Part shown: positions 43,798 through 55,800 of the stretch, piece after piece
Numbering within the stretch: the stretch's first letter is position 1
Layout: each line of letters opens with the position of its first letter
Notes under the pieces: generated by a model
Database searches by the model: none
Told to the model about the DNA's origin: nothing
What the model saw: the letters and a program-made list of their open reading frames with translations, nothing else
Source: Hormiphora californensis
Lineage: Eukaryota > Ctenophora > Tentaculata > Cydippida > Pleurobrachiidae
Assembly: GCA_020137815.1 (NCBI GenBank)
Contig: CM035358.1
Span: 581,356 to 645,355, forward strand
DNA: 64,000 nt
Reading direction: 5' to 3'
Program-made: the position numbers and the translations under genes

Positions 43798-45867
43798 CTA
43801 ATCTTCACTGGCAGGTGTCCAATACCAAACGGATTTCTTGTAGTCCCATTTCCAACTGCCTGCCACCAGTGCAGCTACCTCAGGCTCCTCTGTTTCTGTA
43901 GGTTCCTCTTCCTCAACCCCACACCCGTACATGAGCCTGATCTGCTGGAGGTCCAGGTCACTGGCTCTCTCCCTCTGTCCTATCTCAACCCCCTCAGGAA
44001 CTGGTTTTAGGGGTTCCAAGGTGTTCTCGTTATTTGACGAGAAGGCGTCCAATCTGGGGGAAGGAAAGGTGGGTCAGATTGTGATGGAATAGAGTCATTC
44101 TCTTTTCCCAAAAGGAGGCAACTAAACTGAATCTGATATCGGTGGAGTGTTGACCACTGGCGGTGGTAACCCAAGTATCACACGTGTGAAAGAATCTGTA
44201 CCTGTAATGCATGATAGATCCATAATCGTAGTCCATCTTTCTACTGTCAACTATCCAATTACCATACTTTATAAAGTTGAATGTCTTACCACCCGCTATG
44301 TTGTCTTTGTTTATCTGAAATAGGACAAATTGGTCATACTCTGTCAGAGCATTGGCCTGACCCATTCTCGTTTCTGTGGTCAGAGCATTGGCCTGACAGG
44401 TCATACTACTGGAATCACCATCGTACCAGCTCTTGGTTGGGTGCCTACGACCCTAGCCACGTGCCCTGTTAACTCACCCGTATCCAGTCGTCTCTATCAG
44501 GTCTGCTCTGCTCGTGAAAGAAGCCAAGGGCATGTCCCAGTTCGTGAATAATGAGACCTCTAGCACCACACTGGGGACCCAGAGCTACCACTTGGGCTCC
44601 ACTTGCATGGGCCTTACCAACCCGGGACCAGCACCTAGTGGGATCAATGTGAATGGTAGAACACTAGATCGGAGATTTCAATGAAGGTATAACTGAACAT
44701 TTGTCTTCTATTCAGAAACTCTTTCTCACCCTTCTCCAGATGATTTAGCGTAGCTGAACTCCACATAAGTATCTTCCTCCCCGTCCCATGGTACAAACTT
44801 CACACACCAATTCTTCTCCCCCTCCCCTCTCGTCCCGTTCTCCCAGTGCTCAATCCCACTCTCTATCAAACTACGCACCCACGATCCTGTTTGGAGGTGG
44901 TAATAGTAATAGTAAACAGAGCTTTGTTGTTGTTGAGTCTCCCAACAAGATAACTGGATGATTTGAGAAAGGGACAAGGGCTGTCTGGCAGCGCCAGACC
45001 CCCATTTGATTCGACAGTGCGCTCAGATGAGGTCGCGGCATCAGCCAGGACAAGGGTGGACAATTTATTCAATGAAACTAACCAACACTCTTATCAAATG
45101 TATAGGGAATGAGGGCATAGGCTTGTTCCCCATTCTCCCCAAAACTCTGCAAAGTATTGTCACCCCACAGCCGTCCTTGGCTCTTTAGGGCAGCCCGTCT
45201 AGTTCTCTGATTACCGTTCTGTTGTCTCTTCCACCTCTATTGGACAATTGGGTGGTAAGAGAGGATCTAGCATTGGGTAAGGATGATCATTGGGATTTTA
45301 GGCGGAATAGGGCAGTCTGTTTAGACTTGGGGAGGAAGTTGGTGACATTAACACCTAGTGCGTGCGAGATCGATGGCGCCAAGGGAGGAAGGGGAAGCAG
45401 TTGGTCACATTGGGAGGCAGGAGGGGTGTTGGTAGGAGGATCGAATGGGTTATTTGAACCAGGGAAGGTATGGTGGGGGTTGGAACCTGTTTGAGATGTC
45501 TCTTCTCTGATTGGGGCACGGTGTGATCTCGCAGAATGCTCTCTAATATCTCCTCCGTCATCAGAATATCACCCTCAAACAGCAATGGTCGGGTCTCGTG
45601 TCCTGGGGATTTGGGGAGTTCACCGTGATCACTGATTGGGAAATACCGGGGTAACAGGAGGCCATGTTGGGAGATTGGGGCATTGTGGCCGTGGGTGACA
45701 ATTGGGCTGAACGGCATTTATGGTCGAGACTACTGCAATCGGGAGAACTGTGATGCCGATAGGGACAGGTAGGGGTTGTTTGGACCCTTCTTTGGTGGGG
45801 TACCTTTTCCGTGGACCTCACATAGCCCTAGCAACACCGTTGCAACAAGAACTGTAACCGTGGTCAT
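43798..45867 (-). CDS. Astacin-family zinc metalloprotease, secreted
   Basis: Seven exons at 45804-45867, 45487-45602, 45083-45218, 44730-44886, 44478-44634, 44202-44314 and 43798-44053, all in frame, 332 aa. MTTVTVLVATVLLGLCEVHG is a signal peptide. The short pro-peptide contains LLFEGDILM, whose Asp holds the zinc in the inactive form of this family. A dibasic RTRRAALKS precedes the catalytic domain. The zinc site HELGHALGFFHE is followed by QSRPDRD, and the Met-turn is SIMHY; all catalytic residues are present. Family cysteines are visible in NWCVKF and GCWSRVG, and LMYGC ends the domain. A 35-residue tail rich in Glu and Trp (SWKWDYKKSVWYW) follows, with no CUB, EGF or ShK module. The likely role is extracellular proteolysis in digestion, matrix remodelling or patterning; the target is unknown. 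Confidence 0.93.
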
Positions 45868-46852
45868 GGTAACACTTCCTTAGTAGCAAGAGATACAAGT
45901 TAGTTTGTAAAATTGGCAAATCAAAGTTATTTGAGAGTTTTATCTACAGCAAAACAGAAACAAACACGCTTCAAAACTCTCTCTCTCTCTCTCTATCTCT
46001 CTCCCGATATATAATTGATCAATCTACAACAAAAGCTACATTCGATCTCACCCACACACAATAACAACAATAACTGAGCCTAATTGATACATCAAGATTC
46101 AAGTTACGACCCTCCACAAACTCTATCTCAAAACGCTCAGATTGGGTCGGCGCCAACAGACAAAACGGAACTGCCTCCTATTGCTAAGTGGCCGGGCTTT
46201 ATCACAGAACCGCGTTCGACTGAGAAAAGTCGATCAAGAGATACGAAACTCAATAAATTAGAACAAGGAGAAATCTATAACCCAGAACAAGCAAAACTAA
46301 CGATCCCGCATTAGTAGAGACACAGACACAGTTCACACAAATATGTGATCCATCATTCACACACACATGTGATATACACAGGGTCGACAATAACATTATT
46401 TATTTCTCACGATTTGCAAAAAGCCGGCCAGAGAAAAAGGGCAACAACAAGGAAGGTTAAACATATAACATATCCAGGAGCATTATTCCACAAGGAATCC
46501 CCGCACTACACACACGCAATGTCCTAACAACATTACCCCGCACACAAACAAACACATAACAACGCTTCTATCTATTTTTTATAGTCTCTCCCTCTCTCTC
46601 TCTTTTTAGTGTCTCTCTCTCCCCATCTCTTTTAGTGTCTCTCTCTCCCCGGTGAAAATAGAGCAAAGCTTCCTCTGTTTTCTCAGGTGAAGTTTGGGCT
46701 CGTTGCCGATTTGCGCATTCCGCTCCCTAACACATCCACATAACGACTCTCTGAGGGAGAAATAGTGTTAAAGATGGGTTGTATTTAAAGAGGGAGAAAA
46801 TAGGATAATATGGCATGACGTAGCTGCATTGTAGTGTGATAAATTAACAAAA
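45868..46852. other. Gap between astacin and SEC16, nothing recognised
   Basis: It contains the astacin promoter side and the SEC16 3' end. CT-rich simple sequence lies at 45980-46005 and 46590-46650 (a TTTTAGTGTCTCTCTCTCCC unit repeated twice). No ORF of note. Confidence 0.5.
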
Positions 46853-49800
46853 TCAGATTTGAATACAGGATGCAGTGTGATACATGTCACCATTATAACA
46901 GACTACGTCAGAGGGAAGGGGGACATTGAACTTACTTCCCCTTCGTCCCCTGGTAGGGATTCCCCTTCTTGTCCTGCCGGGTGAGGTGGGAGCAGAGCTG
47001 GTCTTGTCATCTCCACACACTGAGGAGGGGGGGATGTTTAGATACAACAAGGACAACACATCATTATGATTCAGGATGAGATTGGGCTTCTATAAAAACA
47101 CTGTGTTTTAAACACAACTTGTCTCTACAATGTATTAACCTGATGATTTTGATGACACAGGTAGGGAGGATGTTGGAGGGGGTGGGGCATCATCATCATC
47201 ATCATCTGAACCCTTTGTTGTATCAATATATTTTCCTGTAGAGGTGAAACAGAGTGATGTGAGGTAAAACAGAGTTATGAACTGAATATCAATTGAAGTT
47301 GAGACAGAATCTGAATAGCAGCCGAAAGGAGTTATCTAATCAAAATGTTTCCAAAAACAACAGCTAATTTAGGAAATATAGGATCCTCTTACCTAGTTTT
47401 TCATCCCAATAAATTACAGGTTTAGAATCGTCAGGTAAAATCATGCTCTTTGGTTTGGGTTCCCTGTTGAGGAACCGAGAGAAGAATCCACCACCACTAC
47501 CGCCCTGCAGAGAGATACATTAGAAGTTGGTTGATTTATTCTGGTACAAGTCGATTGGACTGTTCTGCGTTTGGTTGCTATTGGTGGATATTGTATGGTA
47601 TTGGCGATTCTCTGTATCTTACCTTATCATCCTTTTTCGTATCATTATCCTGATCTTTCTCCTTCTCCTTCGTTACATCCTTTTCAGCTGGCTGCTTTTT
47701 CCTGGGTGGAAATTGGGAGATAAGTAAATCTAAAACGCCAAGCGTAAGTACCATCAGAGATTTCCAACAGTAGACTAGTACTACTATTCCCCAGTGGATC
47801 CCCAAACTATTTCACTATTTACCGACTACCCCGACCAGAGGGTGGCTTGTGTTTGACAGGAGTGGAGGAGGGTGAGGCGTGAACAATAATACTGGATAAT
47901 GGATCATCATGGTCAATGATGGGTGAAGATGGACTTGGTGTGAGGTAAATTGATCTGAAATGAAGTGAAGGGTGAGATCCATTGGAGTGAATTGAGGAAC
48001 TGTTTCTAGACACAAGAAAAGATCATTATTTATTTTGTTATTAACGAAATAAAAAACACACAAAAACAAAACAATCAATTCAAAGTCCTCATCCACTCGT
48101 CTAGAAGGATCTCAGTAGGGAAGAGTCTATCATCTTCACTCGCTCGGAGCAGGCGGAGAATGAACTCTCGGGAGGGCAGGTCCAGGGAGGTATTCAGGAA
48201 GTTTAGACCTTTAGTTTTGTAGTCCTTGACATCCTGGACTGTAGCAAAGGGGCAGTCACCGTTCAGCAGGCAGTAAGCGAGGCATCCAATGGCCCAGGTT
48301 GTGGAAGGGAGGGATCCGTGGCTTCCGGTGGCAAAGAACTCGGGAGGAAGGTAGACATCAGTTCCCTGGAATCGGTTGTACTGCTCAGCAAGGAGGGAGG
48401 CGGATCCAAAGTCTATCAGTTTGATCTGTCCAGTGGTAGGGTTGTAGAGGATAGTTCTCGTCCTTTATGTCACGATGGTCGATCCCCACAGAGAACATGT
48501 AGAAGACTGTGTCCAGGACTGCTCTCAGGATCTTCCTCGCATCAGCAGGGGCCAGGGATCCATTACGGTCAATGTAGGAGAAGAGGATCCTCAAAACCAG
48601 GCAGGTACTCCATGATGAAAATCCAGGAGTCGGAGGGCTCGTCGTAGTACATCTCCTCCAGGTTCAGGATGTTGGGGTGTTTCAGCTCCTCCCACAGAAT
48701 GATCTCATCAGGCAGGTCACAGTCACGGAGCGGGCAGTAGGTCTTCCTCTTGCACTTGGAGCCAGGGATCACCTTGGCAGCATGGAATGAGCCATCCTCC
48801 TTGCTCTGGACGAGCATGACAGAACCGTAGCCTCCTTCGCCCAGGACTCGGATGGAGGTGTAGAGGTCGGAAACACAGACAGCAGTAGACATGATGTAGT
48901 AGTATTATAGGTAGTAGTATTAGAGGATGTAGAGATAGAGAGGGAATGGTTGGGGATGGTTTGTTGTTGGAAATGGAAGGGTATAAGTACCCCTAACAGC
49001 TGGACTACAATTGGTATGACGTGGGAAAACTATGTGATCAAGTTGACTGGATGCCTAATAATTGCACGTTCCAATCTCGTGTAATCGGTGGTGTCGTTCC
49101 ATTTAACTGGTGTTACGATTTCAAAACTAATCAGGGTAACGATACCAATGTCGCTAATGGGTCGGGTAACAGGGTCCAATAGAGTTAATGGGTCGGGTAA
49201 CAGGACTCTAGAGAGCTAATGGGTCATGTAACAGGGATTTAGACGGCTTAACGAGTTTGTAATTGGATTAGAGCTCATTAGTACTAACCCGCTCTACTCT
49301 GAGATCACATGGCACTCTCTCCCAGTCGGAGGGAGAGTTAGGGGCCAGAGGGAGAGTTAGGGGCCGGGCTAATTGGAAACATTGGTAAGATGCCAACATG
49401 AAATAGGATACATTATGTGGAGTTATGCGCATACCGAACCCGCTAGTACTGTGAAATGGGAGACATGGTGAGTGAAAATACCTGACAATATATGAGAACT
49501 GGAAAATTCCTAGCCCGACTTGCCCCCCCCCCCTTCTCTTAGAAAGAACATCTTACCGGTTACTGTACATGTCGTTCATCAAATCATCCTCAATTTCAGG
49601 TTCAGCAGGACCCTCGTTAGTAGGTGTCTTGATCTCCTCTTCTCCAAGTGGGGGGCTGGTGGGTGCTGGCATGTCAGGAAGGAGGGGCGGCAACATGGAA
49701 CTACCACCGTTACTGAAGGGGGGAGGGGGTGTTATAATCGGGGTTAATTAATGAATAATCAGGGAATAATCTGACAAAATGTGCGTTCTTATATTAGGAA

Positions 49801-52800
49801 AGAGTAGCAACATTATGTGAGTTAAATACCTAAACTTGGTAGGATCGAAGAAAGTGAAAGCAGGTGGGGGTCCTGACTCCTCAGTAGCAGGTTGTTCCTC
49901 ACTACTACCGGTCTGTTGTGTTACCTCCTCTTGTTGCTGATCTCCCACAGTAGAGTCCGTGTAGTTAGGGGTTACATCAGGTTGTGTGTAACCAACATCG
50001 GGCTGTGTGTAACCAACATCAGGTTGTGTGTAACCACTAGTTACATCAGGCTGTGTGTAACCACTAATTACATCAGGCTGTGTGTAGCCGCTAGCCTCCT
50101 CAGGCTGTGCGTAGCCTGAGGAAACCTCGGGTTGTACGTATCCGGTCCCTCCTTCTGGATTCGAGTAGTTGGCCGATACTTCTGGTTGGATGTAACCCGT
50201 ATCTTGTGGCTGCATGTAGTTAGAGGCTGCATCTTGTGGCGTGTAACCCGACGCAATTTCCGGCTGTGTAGTTTCAGGTTGTGTGTAACCCGCCTGATAT
50301 TGTTGTTGTTGCGTGTTGACATCCTGGTGACTGCCGCTGGAGGGAGTGTAACCACCTCCCGGACTCTCTGTGTAACCATTATACTGGGAGTAACCACTAC
50401 TTTGTGTAACCACTCCCCCGTCCACCTCTACAGCCTGGTTGTAACCATCGTAGTGATACAGTCCACTGGTAGTTGCTGTGGTGGTGTCCTGGGCTGCCTG
50501 TGCCAGGGCAGGATCTGCAACCCAGTTACCTTCGGAGTATACCCAACCTGAAAATGGTTGTCATGGTTACTAGTCATTAGCCAGTATAATAATGGTTACC
50601 ATGGCAACCCCCCGTTACCTACCCTGGTAATATGGTCACCATGGTAACCCTCACACCCTGCTACCATGGCAACCCCCCGCTACCTACCCTGGTAGTGATC
50701 ATGTCGATAGTATTGTCCATCCCAGGTGAACCCACTGGCCAGTAAGTTATCATGGTCAGCAGATATATTGCTAGTTTTCTCCTCCGCAGATACCTGCTCC
50801 TTCTGTTTGGTGCTGTTCTGTCTGTGCAGCATGTACTGGGCCAGTTTCTGTATCTCAGGGGTTGCTACCCTACTGGAGTAGGCTGTACTCTGAAACAGTG
50901 GGGATTAGTTTGGTGCTGCCTCCTGGTTATGCTCAATAGCTAGTTATTACGTCATCCAATTTTGAAATTACCCGATTGCTAATTTCCAATTTTCGTTCCG
51001 TCAGATGTCCCTTTAGAGCGTCCAGCCATTTAGGGATAATTGGCCACTTGCCAGTTATTGTCAACATCCTCATACTCTCGTCATATACACGTCGAATAAA
51101 CCTGACCAGAATATATTGTCAACTATACTAGTGTAAATGGACTTGAAGAAAAACTGCATTTTATTCTGTACTGGGTTTTAGTCTACCTAAACAAAACATT
51201 AAGATTATATTCACCTAGCTCGATATGAGGTTGGTGATGTGTTGATGCACTTTGATAGTTGTTGGAGATACCCCAGGGCTCGGTTTACATGACCAACTTT
51301 AGCCAACTCACGGGCATACAGGAACTTAGTACCCTGTCAGGAAGGAGAAGTTAGAACAGAGGGGAAACAGGGCGCCTGATGAAATTATCAAGAGTAAGTA
51401 AGAGGTAAGGAATTGATCTGAGACAAGATACCAGGAATTGATCTGAGACAAGATACCAGGGAATGAGACATGTGAGACACTGACCTGGAAGGGTACAAGA
51501 CACTGTTCCCCACCTAACGCCCTGCAGTACTCATACAGCTCAGTAAGCTGGATGGGCACATATGGTACACCCGTCACATCTTTAGTGTGGTCCAGACCAA
51601 TCAGGGCCAGGGGTGAGGTCTTGTCATTGACACTAGTCACCTTGGAACCAGCTAGTAGGCAGGCAAAATGAGCCGCATATACCCGACCCTCCGAGGCTGG
51701 GGAGAGAAAATGTTAAGTGATTTGAGCATTTGGTGCTAAACTTTTGTCGTATCTAGAAAAACTCAGCCCTAAATAGGAGTCATAATCCCAGTCAAACTCA
51801 CCGAGAGTGTTAGCATAAGACATGATGTGATTGTAGTTGGGGTCATATTGATCTGATTGGTTGCTAAGTAACATTGCTAGGTGCTGTCTCCAGTTGTCGG
51901 TATGGTTGCAACATGTTGGGGCGCTATGGGAGACTAGCTCGTGGAAGGAGCGGAGAGGATCATCCCGGTGTAGGGAGGCAGAGAACCTGGTGATAAATAG
52001 TTTGATAAAGGAGCAGGACAATAATATGTTTATGAAGGAGCAGTGGTTTTATGAAGGAGCACCCTACCGTTGCATTGTGTCCTGTAGAAGGTCCTGAGAT
52101 AGAGTGGTACTGATAACCATAGCAATATCCCACAGCTGGTAATGAACACACACCTGTAAGTAAAGAGATGTGGTTAGGAAAAATATATAGCGAGAGGAAT
52201 AATGAGGAGATAAACGAAGAGCAGAATGAAAAATGGTCCAGGGCCGGGTTTATTACCTCAAGAGCATCTCTCCGTTGACCCTCAAACAGACATTCCCTGA
52301 TCTTTGGCATCGCCTCAGTTCTACTTTCCTCTGTTATCTCTTCATGTCCTTGCATACTGTGAGGAAGAAAATACTTAAATGATTATGGACATTTCTAGTT
52401 TTCTTGGCTATTATACTGGTGTCTATCGAAACAGCTAAAGACTATGATACCCCCAGGTAATTATGGTATAATAATGAACTGGTATGTACCTTGTTTTTGA
52501 GTACATGGTAGTTGTGTCCTGTTCGTGTAGGAGCATCTCCGATACATCAGTACCCACTACCACCTGGCGGAGTGGAGATTTAATAGAAAGAGAGAGGGTA
52601 TGTTAGTGTGATTTAGAGAGAAAGGAAGGTGTGGTAGCGGATATTGTATTGTGTGTAAACTGTTGTCTAGTTTGCACGTACATTGAGAGAGAGAGGAAGT
52701 GAGTGTACAGTTGCGTAATGCAGTATTGTGTACAAATTACACAGGACAGGGGGGCTTGTAATGGGGGACACACAATTACACAGCACACATTTCCGGCTAC

Positions 52801-55800
52801 TGCTGCACATCACCTGACATCTAGAACAACTAGCACAATATGCAGTACTAGTATGCAGTGTACCTACCCCGTTTTGTTTGCAGAACAAAGAAAGTAACTC
52901 CCATACCAACACCTGACCATCATCTTTACATCCCTCCTTCCTTAGTCCTGCAGCCCTCTTTTTACAGTAGTTCATAACGTCTCTTTTTGGTGTTTCACCC
53001 CTGGAGAGAAGAGCGTGTTAAATGAGGTGATATCTGACAGACTGAAAATCATTGATGCGGCTTCTTTAATTACATAATTAATAATAATATTCAGGTGCCA
53101 GATAATGTTGAACGTGTGGTAGAGATCAGCAGTCTACTGCTATGTACACTGCGCGCACTCAGCTCGCTACTCACACTGCTCTATTTTCGACTCTAGCGGC
53201 GCGTGAGGGACGGCGCGTTACTGCCCGTCAACATGGTGACGTGACAGAAAACGCTGGCCAACACAAATCCGACAGGTTACAGGCTTGTTACAACACACTT
53301 ACTTGACGAGGGGGCCAGGGAAGTCTTCCATAGCCTTCTGTTCCTGCCAGTAAAGTAACTGAGGGTTGGGATGAGGGAGGTTTAAATACTGGGAGGGAGG
53401 GGGTAGAGAGGGGAAATTGCGAAATTGTTGGCTATCTTGCGGCATTAGAACTCATGATTGTACATGTAGAGTAACAAGCATAGTGTACTAATATATACAT
53501 AACTAGAGATAACTACCATCACTACACCCTCCCCTCAGTCCTCACATGTTCCCTATGTCTTGAATGATTGAACGGCTCTGATCGGTCTGTACTATGAAAT
53601 ACAACCCCTAACCCCAAGTAGTAAACACAACCCCATATTTGGCATTTTGCCATCCCGTGCCCTTTAACACGAGAATCTAAAGACTTGTATCATGTCTCAA
53701 TGTGTCTGATGTGTTACAGTGCTGTAGTGATCTAGCTAGTGATATACAGTCGTTAGTGAGCTAGAAACAAGTCGAAAATGAAATCAATTGTGGTTTAGAT
53801 GATTGTTAGGTCGACCAGGGTCTAAAAGATGGGTCTATAGGTTAACACACCTTGAACTCAGTGATCTCAATGCAGTGAGGGGCATCCTCTCCTGGTACCA
53901 CCGTTATAAACCGGTTAGGGGCGAAACACTGGGCTCTAGTGTGTGGCTCAAGGTAGAGGTATGGTTCAGTATACAGGTCTGCCAAGTCAACCTCGTCACC
54001 AACAACTGCTATCTCAGATTCTGACTCAGTAGGTTCAATATTGTCATCATCTACAGCAGCTGAGTCATCCACTTCTGGAGAGGGAGGGGTGATGTATAAT
54101 CGTATGACGTTTGAAGCGATTGTTTTGTTTTGAACGTCTCAAACGGTTTGAGACGTCCAAAACAAAACAATTTCGTTGTTGCATCTACAAGAAGCATCAT
54201 ACTTCATAGATAGGATATCATTCAAGATGTCACAGATCAACAACAAATCTGACATGTGAGAATCAGACTAACAAATTAGTTCCAACAAGTCATACTGGAC
54301 ACACATTGAAATGCTTTATTACCACCGTGTTTAGATAGCGAGTATTGGGACAATCGTTCAAATTCTGAGCCAATTGTAAGTTCTGAGAAGTAGGATTATA
54401 ACATTTAGAGGGGTCTAGAGAGTTAGGGAGGTGCCCTCATTTCCCTTACCATCGGATCCTGGTTCACTGATATCTTGGCTAATATCCAGGGAGGGAGGTT
54501 CACTCTCAGTTATCAACATATCAGTATCTGTCTTTTGTAGATCACTGAAACACGGTATGGGTTAATACTGCTATGTAGAATTGGTCCAGAAAAATAGAGT
54601 CTTCATGGTTCTTGGATTATTAGGAACAAAACAACGGAGAGATTGTACCTACCCTGTTTGCGAGTCAGAAATTATTGATTCTGTAACCTCACTTTGGTCT
54701 CGGTAATGTGGCATTGAATCGTAAGCAGACCTGAAAACAGTTACCATGGTTACTAGTTACTAGCTATGGTTACTACTGGTTACCATGGTTACAAATAGTG
54801 TAATTGTCAGTGAGAATTGATCAGATTCATGTTTTGGCTGCAGCCAGATCAGATATAACGTACCTATTCATTGGTGGATATCCATAAGGCATTGGACCTC
54901 CGTACATCCTAGCATGTTCCGCAGCCTGGCTGTATCGGTACATCTCCTCCTGCTTCCGTAACCTCGCCACCTCCCTCCTATATCTCTCCACCTCTAACAT
55001 CTGTTCTCTATACAGCAACTCCTCAGGCCTCATCCTACCTCCATACCTCCCCGCATCACGATCATATCGGGGGTCGTAGTGATATCTCTCATCCCTTCCT
55101 CTATCTTGATACCTGTCATCTCTCCTGGGAACCCTCTCTTCAGACCGGTCCGTGTTCCGAGATGGGTATCTGTATTTGTCCGATCTCCCTGATTTGAGAC
55201 TACTGCCTGATCCAGCCGACAGGTTCCTTCTATGGGATCTGGGTGGAAGTTTAGGAGCCCCTGCACTACCCCGACCACCAAACAACTCATGATTCTCATA
55301 AACCTCTCCCTCAATAGGAGGTTGCTGCCCCTCAGTTTTCAGCGTTACATTCTCGTAAGCCTCTTGTTCAGCTAGGAGGGAGGCCACACTGGCTGACATG
55401 TTACGAGATGCAGAGAAGGAGTTATCAACAAATCGTCTAGATGTTGATTCGTGGAGGGGTGGTCCCAGGAAATCAGGAGACCCACGTTTCTTGTCCTCCC
55501 TCTCCTTCCTCAACCTTGCTATAGTATCGGAGGAGGAGCGGGAGGAGGGCCGACTGTTGGGCTGACTACCTCTGAAGTTGATCTGCTCGTAAGGGCTGGC
55601 TCGGGATGGGTCTAGAGAGGTAGTGGTTGGTGGGGGTCGGGGAGGTTTGTTGGGGAGGTAGTTAGGGTTCACAAACTGCCTGCTCATCTCAGTGTAATCG
55701 CTATTATTACTGGAAGGAGCTGCCTGGAAGGAGGGCTGGTCAGGCCGGACAGGATGTTGCTGTTTTCCAGGCTGGTACATAGGTTGAGAGGTCTGCTGGG

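Noticed and set aside
44281-44551. Plus-strand ORFs with repeated QSIGLT/EHWPD words
   Set aside because: Antisense to the astacin catalytic exon and its flanking intron; a short intronic direct repeat (GTCAGAGCATTGGCCTGAC) explains the repeated words.
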